This document shows positions 33,605 to 45,900 of a stretch of DNA of 64,000 bases, in pieces. Source of the DNA: Siphonodentalium dalli (taxonomy: Eukaryota > Mollusca > Scaphopoda > Gadilida > Siphonodentaliidae); contig CP136067.1 in the NCBI GenBank assembly GCA_032622095.1, positions 54,227,899 to 54,291,898 on the forward strand, given 5' to 3'. Made by a program: the position numbers and the translations under genes. Position 1 is the first letter of the stretch. Each line of letters begins with the position of its first letter. The notes below the pieces were generated by a model. That model was given only the letters and a program-made list of their open reading frames with translations, did not search any database and was not told where the DNA came from.

Positions 33605-34957
33605 TAGAGCTGAAACGCATGACCCATTCTTCTAACCGGTTAACCATCGGGGTTAACCGGATTTCAACCGCTTAACCGCTAAATTTCTAGCGGACTTCTC
33701 TCACACTAATTATGTCGACATTATGCCATGCTCCAGGGACAAACCTATGTGAGAAGTAGTAGCTGAAATAAAGACCTTATTCACGGCATTTAACGATATT
33801 CAAAAACACGCATTCACTGTTCTTTTGCTGGCTCTCGTGAGTCGTGATGGGGAATGAGCAAGTGAAATTTGTGAATGGCAGGGGAGATCGCTTATTTGCC
33901 GTGATCAGCATATGTTTGGGCATTTGTAAAACGAGTAAAATAGTATGGGTATTGGTAAAACGAGTAACAAAACTATATATTAAAGATCTGTAATATATCA
34001 TTATCATCATTGGTATATCCTCAAATGCATTATATATAAAGACAAGAAAGTAATAACTAGGGAACAAAAAGGAAGGTCAGTTAGGTCAGACTCGCAGTCC
34101 TATTCAGTATTCGAGCTATTTGTCGGTATCGTGATAGCGGACACTAGTGTTGGGAGGTTATATAATTTACGTTTCGGTTTTACTTTTAGTATGCAATCAC
34201 TTAACATATAGCAATTACTGCCAAATTGAGTGTTAATTAGTCCCACAGGCACAACCAGTTACAGAGTAGCATGGAGCATCAATTAAATTTCCTTGATACA
34301 AGGGAAGATTATTGAAGAAGTTTTGGGTTGCTTCAACTACGATGTCTGTTTGGTCACTCAATTGAATTGATCATATTAAATCACAACAGGGAGGAAGAAC
34401 GGGAAGAGTGAAGACATTGTGCAGCTGATCTCAATCTTCAAACTTTGTCGACTTACATAGTTTTTATAAACTCTACTGTAAAACAGTTTTATATATAGTA
34501 TGTCGTGGTGTGATTCCAATTTGAATCCATGTTGCTTCGTGCAGTATTAACTATTAAGTTACGAAAGCACGCATTGCCACACAACGCCACTTTTACATTG
34601 TCACTTCCTTGTGTGCATTCAGACTTGATACACAGTGACTGCACACGTGCTTTTGTCGGAAGAAAACTTCAAAGGGTCAGAATTGATTGAAGGTCGCCGA
34701 CACTTCCAGACAGGTCGAGAATTGCTACTAAGTATCTGATATTACCGCGTGTACCAATTAATGCTTGCATTGCACTCTACTATCGGTGACACAGGATTTA
34801 GTATTAGTTTTGCATCATTTAACCTAATATTTTGAGGATTATTCACGTTCACATTCAACTGACAACGGGATGCGGTTACGTCCGGTTCATTTTTTTCTAA
34901 CCGGTTACGTCGCTAACCGGATGCTAACCGGTTAACCGTCTAACCGTTTCAGCTCTA
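33605..34957. mobile_element. Non-autonomous hAT element, TSD gttgggag, TIR tagagctgaaacg
   Basis: The left end 'tagagctgaaacg' (33605-33617) is the exact reverse complement of the right end 'cgtttcagctcta' (34945-34957). gttgggag is duplicated at 33597-33604 and 34958-34965. 'ggttaaccg' words cluster inside both ends. The 1353-bp interior has no recognisable transposase. It sits immediately next to the 3' end of the retrotransposon. Confidence 0.92.
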
Positions 34958-34970
34958 GTTGGGAGGAGCG

Positions 34971-37298
34971 CTATTGATGTTCTCCCACGGCCGACTTGAA
35001 TGTATCTAAGTCGGCAGCGTTGACTGTGGTATCGTCCAGATGGTTCCAGTCAATCACTGTTCTTGGAAAGAAGGAGTTTCCAAATTGATCCGTGTTTGGC
35101 GGGATCAGTTCGAATGCACTTTCGTTGTTTACAGTTCGTTTTTCTACGATGTTATCACTAACAAAATCGTCGAACTTTTTAGCTTTCCTCTTTCTTCTTG
35201 GTTTATACTCTAGTGATCCGAATAATAGTAGGGGTCGGAATAATAGTAGGGGGTGGAAAATTTGCCAAATTTTAATAATAGTAGGGGTCGGAATAATAGT
35301 AGGGGGTGGAAATGTCAATGAAAAAGGAGATCATTGAAGAACACTGATTTAATTATCAAACAAAAACTTATAATAAACACTCCTCGACCCAGCACGGACA
35401 ACGTCTGGTTCTTGCAGAACCTTTTCAATGTCATTGATTTGAACGGATAACACTGCGTCAACACTTTTATACGAATTTTCAGTTCCAGCACAAGGCTCGA
35501 AAAATCTAATTTTCTTTGGTCGGAATCGGTCCACCAACTACTCAATTGTGTTCTAATTAAAGAAACTTTCAAACGTGAGCCCCAGACGTTGATTAACTTC
35601 TTAGTTAATAACGCGTCAATTGTAAAAAAAAACACAGACATAACGCGTTGTCACCTTTGTTCGCCTCACTGAACGATAAACAATACCCGCAGAGGGGGGT
35701 CTGTCTATTGCAATAGGGTCGCACGAATTGCAAAATAGCGACACGTGCGAGGATGGAGTTACTTCCCATCGATCAAATCATTGATTATATTGCGATGCCA
35801 GACGGTTGCGCGAATTCTTTGAACGTATTCCGTTTTATGCATGCCATTTGATTAAAAACTACGAATAATGCGATCATTCATGGAGTATGGGTGATCAAAA
35901 TTACCGACCCCTTAACCACCTTATAAAATAGTGCTAGTCTCTGCTCTGATCTTCTTGATTCTAGTGATGGTAACTCTAGATCCTTGAGCATGGTTGTCAC
36001 ACAGCCTTTTTCTCTTGATCGGTAGTCTTGTTTGATGAATCGCGCTGCTCTTCGTTGGACCCTCTTTAGTTTTGATTTGTCTTTCTCGTAGTATGGGTCC
36101 CAGATTGTTGCTGCGTATTCTAGTTGGGGGCGAAAAAGTGCTATATATGATGTTTTCCTGAAATCCCTTGGGCAGTGTCTCAGGTTTCGTCGAATGAAGC
36201 CCAGGGTTGGATTTGATTTCTTTGTGATGGTATCTATGTGGTGCTGCCATGTCATGTCGTTTGCGAATTGGACACCGAGGTAGGAGTTGTGATTTACCTC
36301 TTGTAGGAATTGTCCCGCTAGTTGGTAGAAGCGTTGGGTTTTCTGCTTTAGGCTCATGATGTAGCATTTGGATGGATTGAAACGCATTCCCCATTTTATG
36401 GCCCACTGTTCTAGGTTACATAGGTCCTGTTGTAGTATTTCATGATCTTTATAGCTATTTATCTGTCGGTAGAGCAGGCAATCATCTGCGAACAATCGGA
36501 CTTGTGATTTTACAGTGTCCGGTAGGTCGTTGATGTGGCATAGGAAGAGGAGCGGTCCTAACACTGTTCCTTGTGGTACCCCTGATAATACCTCTGCCTC
36601 TTCAGAGAAATCTCCTTCCAGTGCCACTCTCATCTTTCTTTCTTTTAAGAATGACATTAGCCACTGGTGGATCGGGCCTGTGATTCCGTAGTGTTTTAGC
36701 TTGACTAGTAGGCTGTCATAAGGCACAGTGTCAAAGGCCTTAGAGAAGTCAAGGATGGCCATATCTATCTGCTTCTTGTCAAGTGAATTTAGGATGTCAT
36801 GTGTTGTCACTGCCACTCTGCCAGTTGGGTTTCGCAGGAGTATCCACTACGGAAGCCATGGTTTAGATTTGTTAGGATATTGTATTTTTCCAGATGTTCA
36901 AGGATGTGGCGGCAGATGAGGTGTTCCAGCATCTTGCATGGTACTGATGTTAGGGAGACTGGTCGGTAGTTCTCTGCTAGGTGTCTATCTCCTTTCTTGT
37001 ATACCGGTGCTATGTTAGCACTGCGCCAGTCGATTGGTAATGTACCTGTGTCCAGTGAGTGTTGAAAGATTAGTCTGAAGGCAGGTGCCAGTTGTTTTGC
37101 ATACTTCTTCAAGATCATGTTGGGTATTCCATCTGGGCCAGATGCTTTTGAGGGGTTCAATCTCTTCAGCAAGGCTTCAACTCCGTTCACTGCCACTGTT
37201 AGTTGGTGTTTGGTAAATACTGAGTGGAATTGCTTTACTAGGACTTCTGCTTTGCCTTTTGAGTCTTCAACTAGTTTTCCGAGATGTTTTAGTGGTAG
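34971..37298 (-). pseudogene. Non-LTR retrotransposon reverse transcriptase, truncated, frameshifted and interrupted
   Basis: Reading the minus strand from about 37298: GKLVEDSKGKAEVLVKQFHS (pre-RT linker), LLKRLNPSKASGPDGIPN, ANIAPVYKKGDRHLAENYRP and LNHGFRSGYSCETQLA. A one-base frameshift near 36825 moves to the frame with ILDFSKAFDTVPYDSL, LSGVPQGTVLGPLLF, the catalytic LFADDC (codons at 36495-36478) and a thumb region with RFNPSKC and YLGVQF. The C-terminal tail (RRKRKAKKFDDFV, FFPRTVIDWNHLDDTTVNA) is beyond a 678-bp insertion and ends at a stop near 34971. The endonuclease domain and 5' part are missing; upstream of 37298 the sequence is unrelated. The catalytic FADD is intact, but the breaks make it inactive. 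It looks jockey/CR1-like; the clade is unproven. Confidence 0.93.
35219..35896. mobile_element. 678-bp insertion in the retrotransposon, possible 6-bp TSD gtgatc
   Basis: RT homology stops at codon ILIT and resumes at LEYKPRRKRK, with 'gtgatc' at 35213-35218 and 35891-35896. The insert begins with a duplicated 'aataatagtaggggtcggaa' block (about 35220-35310). It carries two overlapping minus-strand frames (VWGSRLKVSLIRTQLSSW and RFRPKKIRFFEPCAGTENSY) that look like one protein with a frameshift, but I do not recognise it. There are no clear TIRs. Confidence 0.7.
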
Positions 37299-37790
37299 AA
37301 AACAATATAGTAGATTGTAGATTGATATGATATAGGTTGAGACTACAGCAGCTGCATCACTCTGGTTAACAGTGAAATAAAATTGCAGCAATAGCAGTAA
37401 GACAGGCATCAAAGGTTTGCCGCCGGTTGTCAACGACATGTCATTGACAAAGTAGGTCACTTGCTGCATGACGTGTACTATTGAAATATGTCATTAAAAT
37501 TGAGGTCACTCCGGTCAGGTCTGTGCTTTGATGATCAGTGGACCACTAGCGACTGATCTATTAATACAATGTGTTTCAAGAAAATGGCATCGTATTGTCC
37601 ACACATGTAAATTGATACAATGCGGTCTGTTGGCCTCGCGGTTACTCTGTGATAAATATGGAATGCTTATCACTTTTATTACTTATTGTGGGGGATTACC
37701 TTAATTTTGTGTTAGATACTGATTCAACATTGACCTTTCTCGTTCATGACGACCGCTGCTTACTTGCCTGAATAGGTAATAACAACATGC
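37299..37790. other. Non-coding stretch upstream of the retrotransposon
   Basis: No gene seen. The hydrophobic ORF extension at 37299-37469 is upstream of RT homology and probably chance. Confidence 0.4.
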
Positions 37791-37794
37791 AATT

Positions 37795-37889
37795 TGTGTA
37801 TCGAGATACGTATCGTTTGAACGCCCGTATCGATGACTGTATCGTCAGTGCTGTATCGCGGTCCAATCGATGTATCGTTACACCCCTAC
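37795..37889 (-). mobile_element. hAT-like terminus with 'gtatcgatac' subterminal repeats
   Basis: Reading inward on the minus strand from 37889, 'taggggtgtaacgataca' is a common hAT end. Inside it are repeated 'cgatac/gtatcg' words at 37799-37860. No second terminus was found nearby, so this is a fragment. Confidence 0.5.
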
Positions 37890-38089
37890 GTTTGTCACAA
37901 AATTGTCCCCTCTTTTCACCAAAAGGGTCAAAATTCTGAATGGCATAAAAAATAACCAAAATTTTTTCTATATTAAAGTTATATTGTCTATAATAGATAT
38001 AGCAGTTAGTTTCATTACAAAAGCAAAATTTCATCTACATCTGTATAATGCTCATTGTCATTGCGTGTGTATGCATGCATCCATCAGAC

Positions 38090-38370
38090 AATGGTTTCGG
38101 GATGATAGCTTTAATTTGGGTTATCGGATTGGGACCAAATTTGGTATGGAGTTTACCAGTCAAAGGACAGGTCCATTTCAATTGTAGAGTTCTTCCGATG
38201 ATTTTTACCAGAGTTATGGCACTTTTTTACTTAGAATTTTATCGTTTTGGAGGTTTCTGGATGATAACTTCATTCCAGGTTTGGTCATTGGAATGGAACC
38301 AAAATTAGTATGCCAGTCCAAAATTCAGGTCAAGTTCAAATATGGGTAATTTGAATCTAAATTGTCTCTC
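38090..38370 (-). repeat. 'gggccataactc' family unit, inverted
   Basis: In reverse complement it reads 'attctaagtaaaaaagtgcc', 'ataactctggtaaaaatcatc' and further family words. ORFs here are repeat sequence. Confidence 0.6.
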
Positions 38371-41300
38371 TTAAATTTGTTCTGGTTTCAGATCATTCAC
38401 TACAATAACACTAATTCCACTTTTCAAACCAGGAAACATAATATATCTGCAGCCGCCCTTGAAATTTCCATTTTTTCCTACGGCATTTCTTAAGAATTGT
38501 ATGAATTACTATATTGTTTTCTACAGCTTTTTCTATGGCAATGCCTTTTGCCATGGCTAATTTTGAGGTCTGACTGTAGTGTGTCTGGTTTGTCCCAATG
38601 TGTGCTGGATGGCTAAATCCTCTGACTTGCAGTGGTTTAACAAGGAAGATCTGACATAGTATTAGTAGTAATCCTGTACACGTGCGCTGTTCAGAGAGCT
38701 TTATCCTTTGATGGACTTGATGGTGGCGGTTGAGCGTATGATGTCTGTCCTTGGTAATCCGCTAACATAATCCATGTGACAATCAAAACACTTGTCACCT
38801 GGCGGATGACATTGCTTTCGGGTAGCAAACTGAGTTTTAAAAGTGATGAAAGGATACAAACATGTAGATTCAACGTAAAAAATGTATACATGTATATCTT
38901 GACCGAACATAATCCATTATTTGGACTCTATCAAATTTTGGACAAATTGGGCCCACAAAGACCTTATTAAGATAGTGAACACTGAACAGTCATTATTTTG
39001 TCATTTTGTGAAGCTAAATTTGATAACCACAGAATGTCTCGTGATATATATGCAATATTTAATATACAAATTATTAAGTGATAGAATTAATTCAATTTAC
39101 GACCACATGGTTTTGTTTATGTATTCCTTACACTTACGATTGCTACCGCGTAACTCATGTCATACAAATGGTAAAGAGGCAGTCTCGGAATAAAAACAGC
39201 ATTTCGCTATCCCAATATCTTGGCTGGTTTTCTTACAAGCAGACTTGGACTAACACCAATGTTGGCAAGCGGTTAATTGACAACATTGGTACTCTGTCTG
39301 CTACCACTATCCTCAAAGTAATTGACTTGAAAAACGGGGTGATATGCCGATGATGACCGTAGTATTACCGGTAGTATACGGTATCCACAGGTAAAAAGAT
39401 GGTCACTCTGTGAGAGTTACTGTAGCATCCGTTATGATACTGTATTCTTTTAGAGGGGCATCACACCAAAAGTCGGGGGGGGGGGGGGGGGGAAATATAT
39501 GAGTATCTCGTTAAGTTACACAGATATAAGGAGAATCACTGCACGCGTAATGCCAATCTCATTGTGGCCTGACACCAGGTGATGGGTCAAGTTTATCATT
39601 TGACAGCTGAAACAATGTCATCAACTTCAAAGTCGTGTAAAGTCACAGCCTAATACATTGTGGGGTACTCAGCTGGAAGTCAGTGGAAGATTTATACAAT
39701 GAAGACCAATAATGTTGCATTCACAAAAACTGCATGTGATTAGTGCTGTAACTGATATATGGATATCCGGTGACAACTGTCAGCCACCTGTTAAACTGTG
39801 GTTAACCGCTATGTAATACACAAAATGCCAATGACAAAAACTAACATATTCAGGTCCCTCATCAGCACGAGATTAACAACTGTAGCTTTTAAACATGTGT
39901 ACTTTAATATTAATTTTGCCACAAACTTTATCACTCAGAGGGGTATATTGTCGAAACTACGCATATTAAAAATCAAAATCTGGTGCGAAATAAAAAATCG
40001 TTCATGAAGGGCAAGTTACATAGTCTGGCTTTGGCGGCTTAACATCAAAGATGGATGATGTCGGCTATGATGTTCAGATATCCGGTAAAACACGTGCACT
40101 GAATCATCGGCTAACAGGGATTTTTTTAGGTGTCCTCAGGGTCGGGTAAACGGTCCCATTCCCAATGGGAAAAAGGCACCTTTATTCCCAATTTTCAACC
40201 ACCAAATTCCCAATTGCAGGCAGGTATATAATATCATCGGGTTTATTGAATAATTATCAAAGTTTGACAGTTATTATAGTAAATACGTCACTCGCTTGGG
40301 AGGAATTCCCACAAATAAACATAGCAGGGCGAGCCAGGTGTTTACCTCCCCGCATTCATTTGAAATTGGCCGCATCCGACTTGTAAGCCAGTATATATTA
40401 CTTTCGCACACGTGGTTGCTAGGATTATCTCATTATCAGGGGGACGCACCATGTTCTTCCAGAATACACATCCCCCCGCATTCCGTTAAATGTGGACTCA
40501 TCGGTTTACGATTAAGCCGTGTATCCATGACGTTTGCGCACGTTTTCAGCAGGATTATCTCATTATTAGGGGGGACGCACCATGTGGTTTCCGGAATACA
40601 CATTTTTTACTGTGGCAGCGTGGGGCTCCATTTAAACAAATATAATCTTGCAGAGAAGAAAAAGCTTGCCGAGTTATGTATAAAATATAAAAATTTCACG
40701 TCCTCACCAGCTGTCCTCGCTGTTAATTTTATTAACATTTGCTGGAATTCTGAGCATTTGATTGTGTTCTCCAACAGAAAGCACTGTTTTCAGCTGATTG
40801 TTTAAACTTCATAATTGTGTTTATCTGTCGTCAGTCATCCTACATCTCAAATCGCTGAAGAACACCCAATAGTTAGAATACCTGAGACAGTCACATGACC
40901 TAATATTTGCCCAGTCCTGCAATCACAATAAACAGCTGCCGCGATTTGCATGTATGAAAATTTATACATGTCTAGCAATATTCTTCCCGATTGAGAGCGA
41001 TAACAAGTTGGGTAGCACTGCAATACAAACAGGTCAAGCATGACACGTCTATTTATAAATTCTGCGAGTTTTAGTTCAATGTGTCATCTGTCAAGTTGTC
41101 AACACATGGCTTTTTACCGTTCGTGTTTGCTGATTTACTACTGTTTAATACAAGCTCTGTGTAAACATTATGTGAGTTCGCCAAACAGTTAATAAATCAA
41201 ATTATGATGATATATTGGTAACATATTACTCTCGGGCTCCAAATAAAAGTGCAGGCCCAATTAATAGTGCAGGGGGAGAATTCCATTGAAAGTTAATAAA

Positions 41301-41466
41301 AGTGCAGACCCAAATAATAGTGCAGGGGGACTCTGAGCAAAACATCAACATACAGCAACTGTGGTTAAACAAATTATTTTTATATTAGTTCAAGTGTAGG
41401 AATCAACATAATATGTGTCATGTGGTGTTTTATTCAATATTTAAATGTTCTCATGCATTCTATATA
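38371..41466. other. Intronic stretch with local repeats, no recognised gene
   Basis: Contains an 18-base G run at 39475-39492 and a diverged ~130-bp tandem duplication at about 40349-40610 ('aggattatctcattatcagg' at 40421, 'aggattatctcattattagg' at 40551). It also has 'agtgcaggcccaa/agtgcagacccaa' repeats near 41250-41330. The 169-codon ORF at 40296-40805 spans the tandem duplication and shows no domain. Confidence 0.5.
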
Positions 41467-41841
41467 CCCTGCTGGACAAAACAAGTGTCCACTTAACCGC
41501 AGTGCAGTTAGCGTTGCCACCGCGGACGAAATGCAACTACACTGCGGTTCCACCGGCTAACAACAGTTGGGCTGCGGTGTACTTGCCATTCGGCCATGGT
41601 GTAGTTGCCGCGGTGTACGTTCATTAAACTGAAAAAAGATTATACAAACCCGAAATCTAACCACGATGTACATGCCATTCGGCCGCATTGTAGTTGCCTT
41701 TCGGCCATGGTGTACTTGCCGCTCGGCTGCAGTGTACTTGCCGTTCGGTCGCGGTGCTCAACTGCAGTTACAAACTCTGACACCGCGACCGAACGGCAAA
41801 TACACCGCGGTGCCAATGGACACTTGTTTTGTCCAGCGGGG
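41467..41841. mobile_element. 375-bp mariner-like MITE, TSD TA, TIR ccctgctggacaaaacaa
   Basis: A left end 'ccctgctggacaaaacaagt' and right end 'acttgttttgtccagcgggg' pair over about 25 bp with one mismatch. TA flanks both (41465-41466, 41842-41843). The GC-rich interior is a minisatellite of 'gtgtacttgccgttcggccg'-like words of about 24-27 bp in both orientations. It is non-coding. Confidence 0.88.
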
Positions 41842-42498
41842 TACACTGTATTTGAATATGTACATGCAAAAAGTTATAAGTACATCATTTTGATATCAGA
41901 ATAATATAGAAATCTTGAGTTTGTGCTGAATTAAATTTTCATAGCCTCAAAATTAATAAACATGCAAACCCAAATAAGCTCTGTGCAGGGGGGAAATTTC
42001 CCAAGAAAATAAACGTGCATGCATGTTTATTTGGATCCCAAGAGTATTGTGTAAATAATGAGTGTAAAGGTTGAAAATAGCGGATATCCGGTTACATGTT
42101 GCGGTTAACCGGCTACAAAAATAGGTCAACCATTTCAGCACTGCACAGGATTTTTTTAGTAACGGTAATTGTAACATTTTTGCTTTTAAGTGCTTCAAAT
42201 TCCGGATGCATCACTGTTTTGAAGCGGTAACCATGACGCGGTGTTGGTGGTTACCGTGGTATGTTACTGCGATATTACCGGGGTGACACCACGTCACAGG
42301 TGGTCAGTTACTTTAGGGACAGCTGTAGGATATTCCCTGCCAATGTCCATGTCACTTCTTTAATAAGGTAGATCATGAGGTCATGGTGAACCATCAATCG
42401 ATCTGACTATGTAGCGGTCGTGTTGTAAATATAGAAGGCCGATGACTTCTCTGCTCGAGAGGTCTAAATCTCTTGTTCAGTCTTTAGGTGCTGTGTGT

Positions 42499-42582
42499 GA
42501 TCATCGAAGTTAAGCAACCTCGAGCTCGGTTAGTCCTTGAATGGGTAACTGGCTTGGGATTCCGGATCATTCCGGGTGCTGC
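42499..42582 (+). rRNA. 5S rRNA-like pseudogene or derived repeat, copy 1
   Basis: Matches the 3' two-thirds of animal 5S rRNA in order: 'gatcatcgaagttaagcaac', 'gagctcggttagtcctt', 'gatgggtaact'-like 'aatgggtaactggcttggga' and 'ccgggtgctgcc'. The internal promoter A-box region ('gaagttaagcaac') is well kept. An 8-base insertion ('ttccggatcattccggg') disrupts the helix near the 3' end, and the first ~35 nt of 5S are not recognisable. It is unlikely to be a functional 5S gene. Confidence 0.8.
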
Positions 42583-42821
42583 CAACTTTCTGTGCAACTC
42601 CCACGCTTCTCTCTCTAGTTCTGTTAAAATGTGGGCTCGTCTGGCCCCTCAGAGGACTTTGTCATGACGCGACCGATCTGGGGGGAGGACTCAGGGTGAG
42701 ATTCAGTGAATCTCAAAAAGAACGGGGTGTAGTGTAGCGGTCGTAGTGTCAATATAAAAGGCCAATGACCTCTGCTCAAGAGGTCTTGATCTCTTGGTCA
42801 CAGTCGTTAGACGCTTTGTGT

Positions 42822-42895
42822 GATCACCGAAGTTAAGCAATGTCGAGCTCGGTTAGTCATTGGATGGGTTATCCGCTTGGGATTCAGGGTGCTGC
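42822..42895 (+). rRNA. 5S rRNA-like pseudogene or derived repeat, copy 2
   Basis: 'gatcaccgaagttaagcaat', 'gagctcggttagtcattgga', 'tgggttatccgcttggga' and 'cagggtgctgc' follow the 5S consensus and are closer to it than copy 1 (no insertion). The 5' third is again not recognisable ('cagtcgttagacgctttgtg' instead). It ends with no clear T-run terminator directly downstream. Confidence 0.8.
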
Positions 42896-42959
42896 AAACA
42901 TTTGGTGCGACTGCTGCACTTTTCTCTTGTTCTGTTACACTATAATAACCCAATCAGGA

Positions 42960-45900
42960 TAAAATAGATCGATTGGTCTTCCTGGTACAGTGCTCACTGT
43001 TGTAAAAGGAGCTTCATAAGAAATCAGACTAAATTTGTTTTAAAGTATTGCTTGAAAGATAATTATAGAACAATTTAGAGTGACGCACCTTATCCAAGAT
43101 GCATGCTGGCTGTGAAAGACTGATCATGTCTATTTTAGCCCGATCAGGCTGTTACATATCGATGCTTCACCCAGACCTGGATTATGTCATGAATCTCTAC
43201 TCTGGCTGCACCTATTAGTGTTACGGGCGTAGCTAGAGTAAATATTCATGACATGATCTATTCTTTAACCCTTTCAGTGCCAAGTCCGATTTTTGTATCA
43301 ACCCATATTTCCTTGATCATTTTTCAAATTTATTGAATATAATGTGATTCATTGATGGAAAGAGCTCAAAGTGTTGTCAGTAAAAATAATTTGTATTGCT
43401 TTTCCCCATGTATTGTAAGTGGTACGTAACGATATCCTTACGTTCATTACATTTTGTGAATTTAGAGTTGTCCTTCCTGCATCAGGTTTACACACATCAA
43501 AGAGACAGCCACCTCATGCCGCTGACGAACATTGAGTCACTGATACGTGGTAATTCACACCCTGATAACTCAGTGTCAGGCTGACAGTGTCATGATAAGC
43601 CGTGATTGATAATCAAGTTATTTCTGCATGCGTTTCACGATCCTTGACTATTTGTCAGGACTCATTTATTTATTTATTGACCTCCATGTGTGAAGAGTGG
43701 CTTACAATATTTACAAATAAGACAAAGTTAAAATATGACATTATGCAAGGGTTACATCTAATAACAAATACATGCATCAACAATTTGGGAAAAAAAGCCA
43801 GTGAAAGAGAGCAAACAGCAAGTAGCTCCATCGAAGTGGCTATGCCATAACCAGACTTTCATTTTTAGATAATGTTGGCGCGCATAGTCCTGCTCGCTGG
43901 GTTTTGGGCCCAGGCGCGCAATTTCTATCAAGATAAAATAAACAGCGGATTGCCGGAAATACATTCATAAATGCCGCGTAAATTGAATTAGTTAACTCAC
44001 GATCGATGTCCAGTGAATCTCTTTGATGGTTTAACACTGCTTAATCCACTATCAATAAGCACAAGTGAATGTTATATATACACACTATGTTTTATATTGT
44101 ACATGCTCCTATATTAATTGTAATTCATAATTATTAATAAAGAATCAATTTAATACTCAGATTCCATGCTGACAGAATATTCAATAATATCAACATCTCC
44201 CAGCCACGTGGTCTCGATTTGATTTTCCAGGAATTTATGCGACGTCATAAGCCATACATAGAAATGTATTTTTAGCTTCGACTCTCAGACAGGTTTTCTG
44301 TGTTAAAATAATTACCCAGGTTGGTTCCTAAATTTGTGATAAATGTTATTAACCTGGGTAACTTTATCACAATCCTCTCCAACCTGGGTAACTTTATCAC
44401 AATTTCGAGAACCTGGGTAACTTTATCACAGAAAACCGGTGAGTGTGACCTGTTCAGAGCGTTGGTGCATCATGAGTACATGACTCAACTGGGCACACCA
44501 CAACAAATTCATGCAGGGATCGGTGATCAAACGTCGGGGCGGGTTGATTGACACCGCACTGTGAAAGTTGTGGAATTGGTAACGAGGTCGCAGCACCTTT
44601 GATCTCGCGACAGTGCGACACATCATACAGGCATTCTCGCAACGCGGTAATAAAACGGAAAATGGGACACATTATTAACCAATCTCGTCTGGGTAGACAC
44701 TGAAAATAGCATTAATGGGTTCCGTCGGCCAACTTCGCTCGCTGTATTTGGCCTAGGTGCGGAATCGATAGCTCGCTGGTTTTCAATTTTAGGCGCGCGA
44801 TGGTGCGCAAGAGCGATCACGCGCATAACGTGTCAGTATTCCCTCCCAGAATAGGTTCAGGAGAAAAAGCAGAGGTACTGACTGGCAAGTGAATATTATG
44901 TGTTGAAATTCATTGTTATATCTTGATTGGCAAAGATGGCACTGAATGTTGTTTGGGTTCTGTGCAGTAGGAACGCAAGATTTTTTTATCACTGTGCTGT
45001 GATGATCGTTACCATGTAGTCGTTTCCAAAAAGACCAACATGTCAAAGTATACGGATGTGTTTTCTGAAATTGACACATTCCGTTCACATGCTTTGTGAC
45101 TTAGCAGTTATTTAACAGCTGTGTGAATATGGAGGCCATTAACAAATAGGTCTATTGAAATAAAGTAGATGCATGATTGCATGTTTGTTTTGACAAACGC
45201 TTGAACTGTCTCCCAAACAATTAATGTATTGAGGGATGCCCAAACTTTGAAAAAGGGATTAGTGGCCGATACATGTACTCATTTTATCTGTTGACCAAAA
45301 AAAAAGACCTGTGTTTCCGGTGACCCGCACGCCCCTATTCCAGCGCCCCCGCCCATTTTCATTTTATAGATTTTGCAAAATTTGTACGCGCCGCAATATT
45401 ATTTCTGTGTAAACCAATTCATTACCGAGTAAACCGGACACACAGCATGTACTGTTAAACCGGAAATTATACCACACTTCAATTATGTCACAGCCATTAT
45501 AAAAGTTTTTTATAAGTAGTTGCAATAAAACTATTCAAATCTGCTTAATTTTATGTTTCAAATTACTAATATTCTTTAACTCGCATGTGTAATTAATGTC
45601 TAAGAAGGGAATAATAATTATTCTATAGTATACATGTATGACTGATATAGATCACACAGATCTGGTCAAATTATTTTGCGTATGATTACGTGTTTCTAGG
45701 AAATTGATAGTCACGTGTTCATATTGACTTTAAAATGAGTTGATAAATCAAATCAATTTCCTGTTCTAAAGTTATTTAATTGTATTCATTGACATAGCGG
45801 ATTAGCTGGAAAGATAATAGTGTTTGTTTTATTAAATAAAGCGTTTTGCAAAAGTGTTGGTCAAGGTCAGGATCAAAAAACGAAACTAGAAATCAAAATG

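Larger units (their letters stand above)
42411..42950 (+). repeat. Two tandem 323-bp units containing 5S-rRNA-like sequence
   Basis: 'gtagcggtcg' begins a unit at 42411 and again at 42734, exactly 323 bp apart. Both units continue with 'aatata.aaggcc.atgac', 'ctctgctc.agaggtct' and then a 5S-like block (separate entries), followed by 'ttctgtta'. This could be an old 5S cluster with its spacer or a 5S-derived repeat unit; the shared spacer argues for a tandem repeat rather than two independent insertions. Confidence 0.85.

Noticed and set aside
37299-37469. Hydrophobic N-terminal extension of the RT ORF
   Set aside because: RT homology starts at about 37298; the extension is probably an accidental open frame.
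40296-40805. 169-codon plus-strand ORF
   Set aside because: It spans a diverged ~130-bp tandem duplication and has no recognisable domain, splice context or biased composition.
39745-42145. Possible 2.4-kb hAT element ('tagtgctgtaac' left, 'tttcagcactg' right, both with 'ggatatccgg')
   Set aside because: Termini agree only partly and no 8-bp duplication was found; not enough to list.
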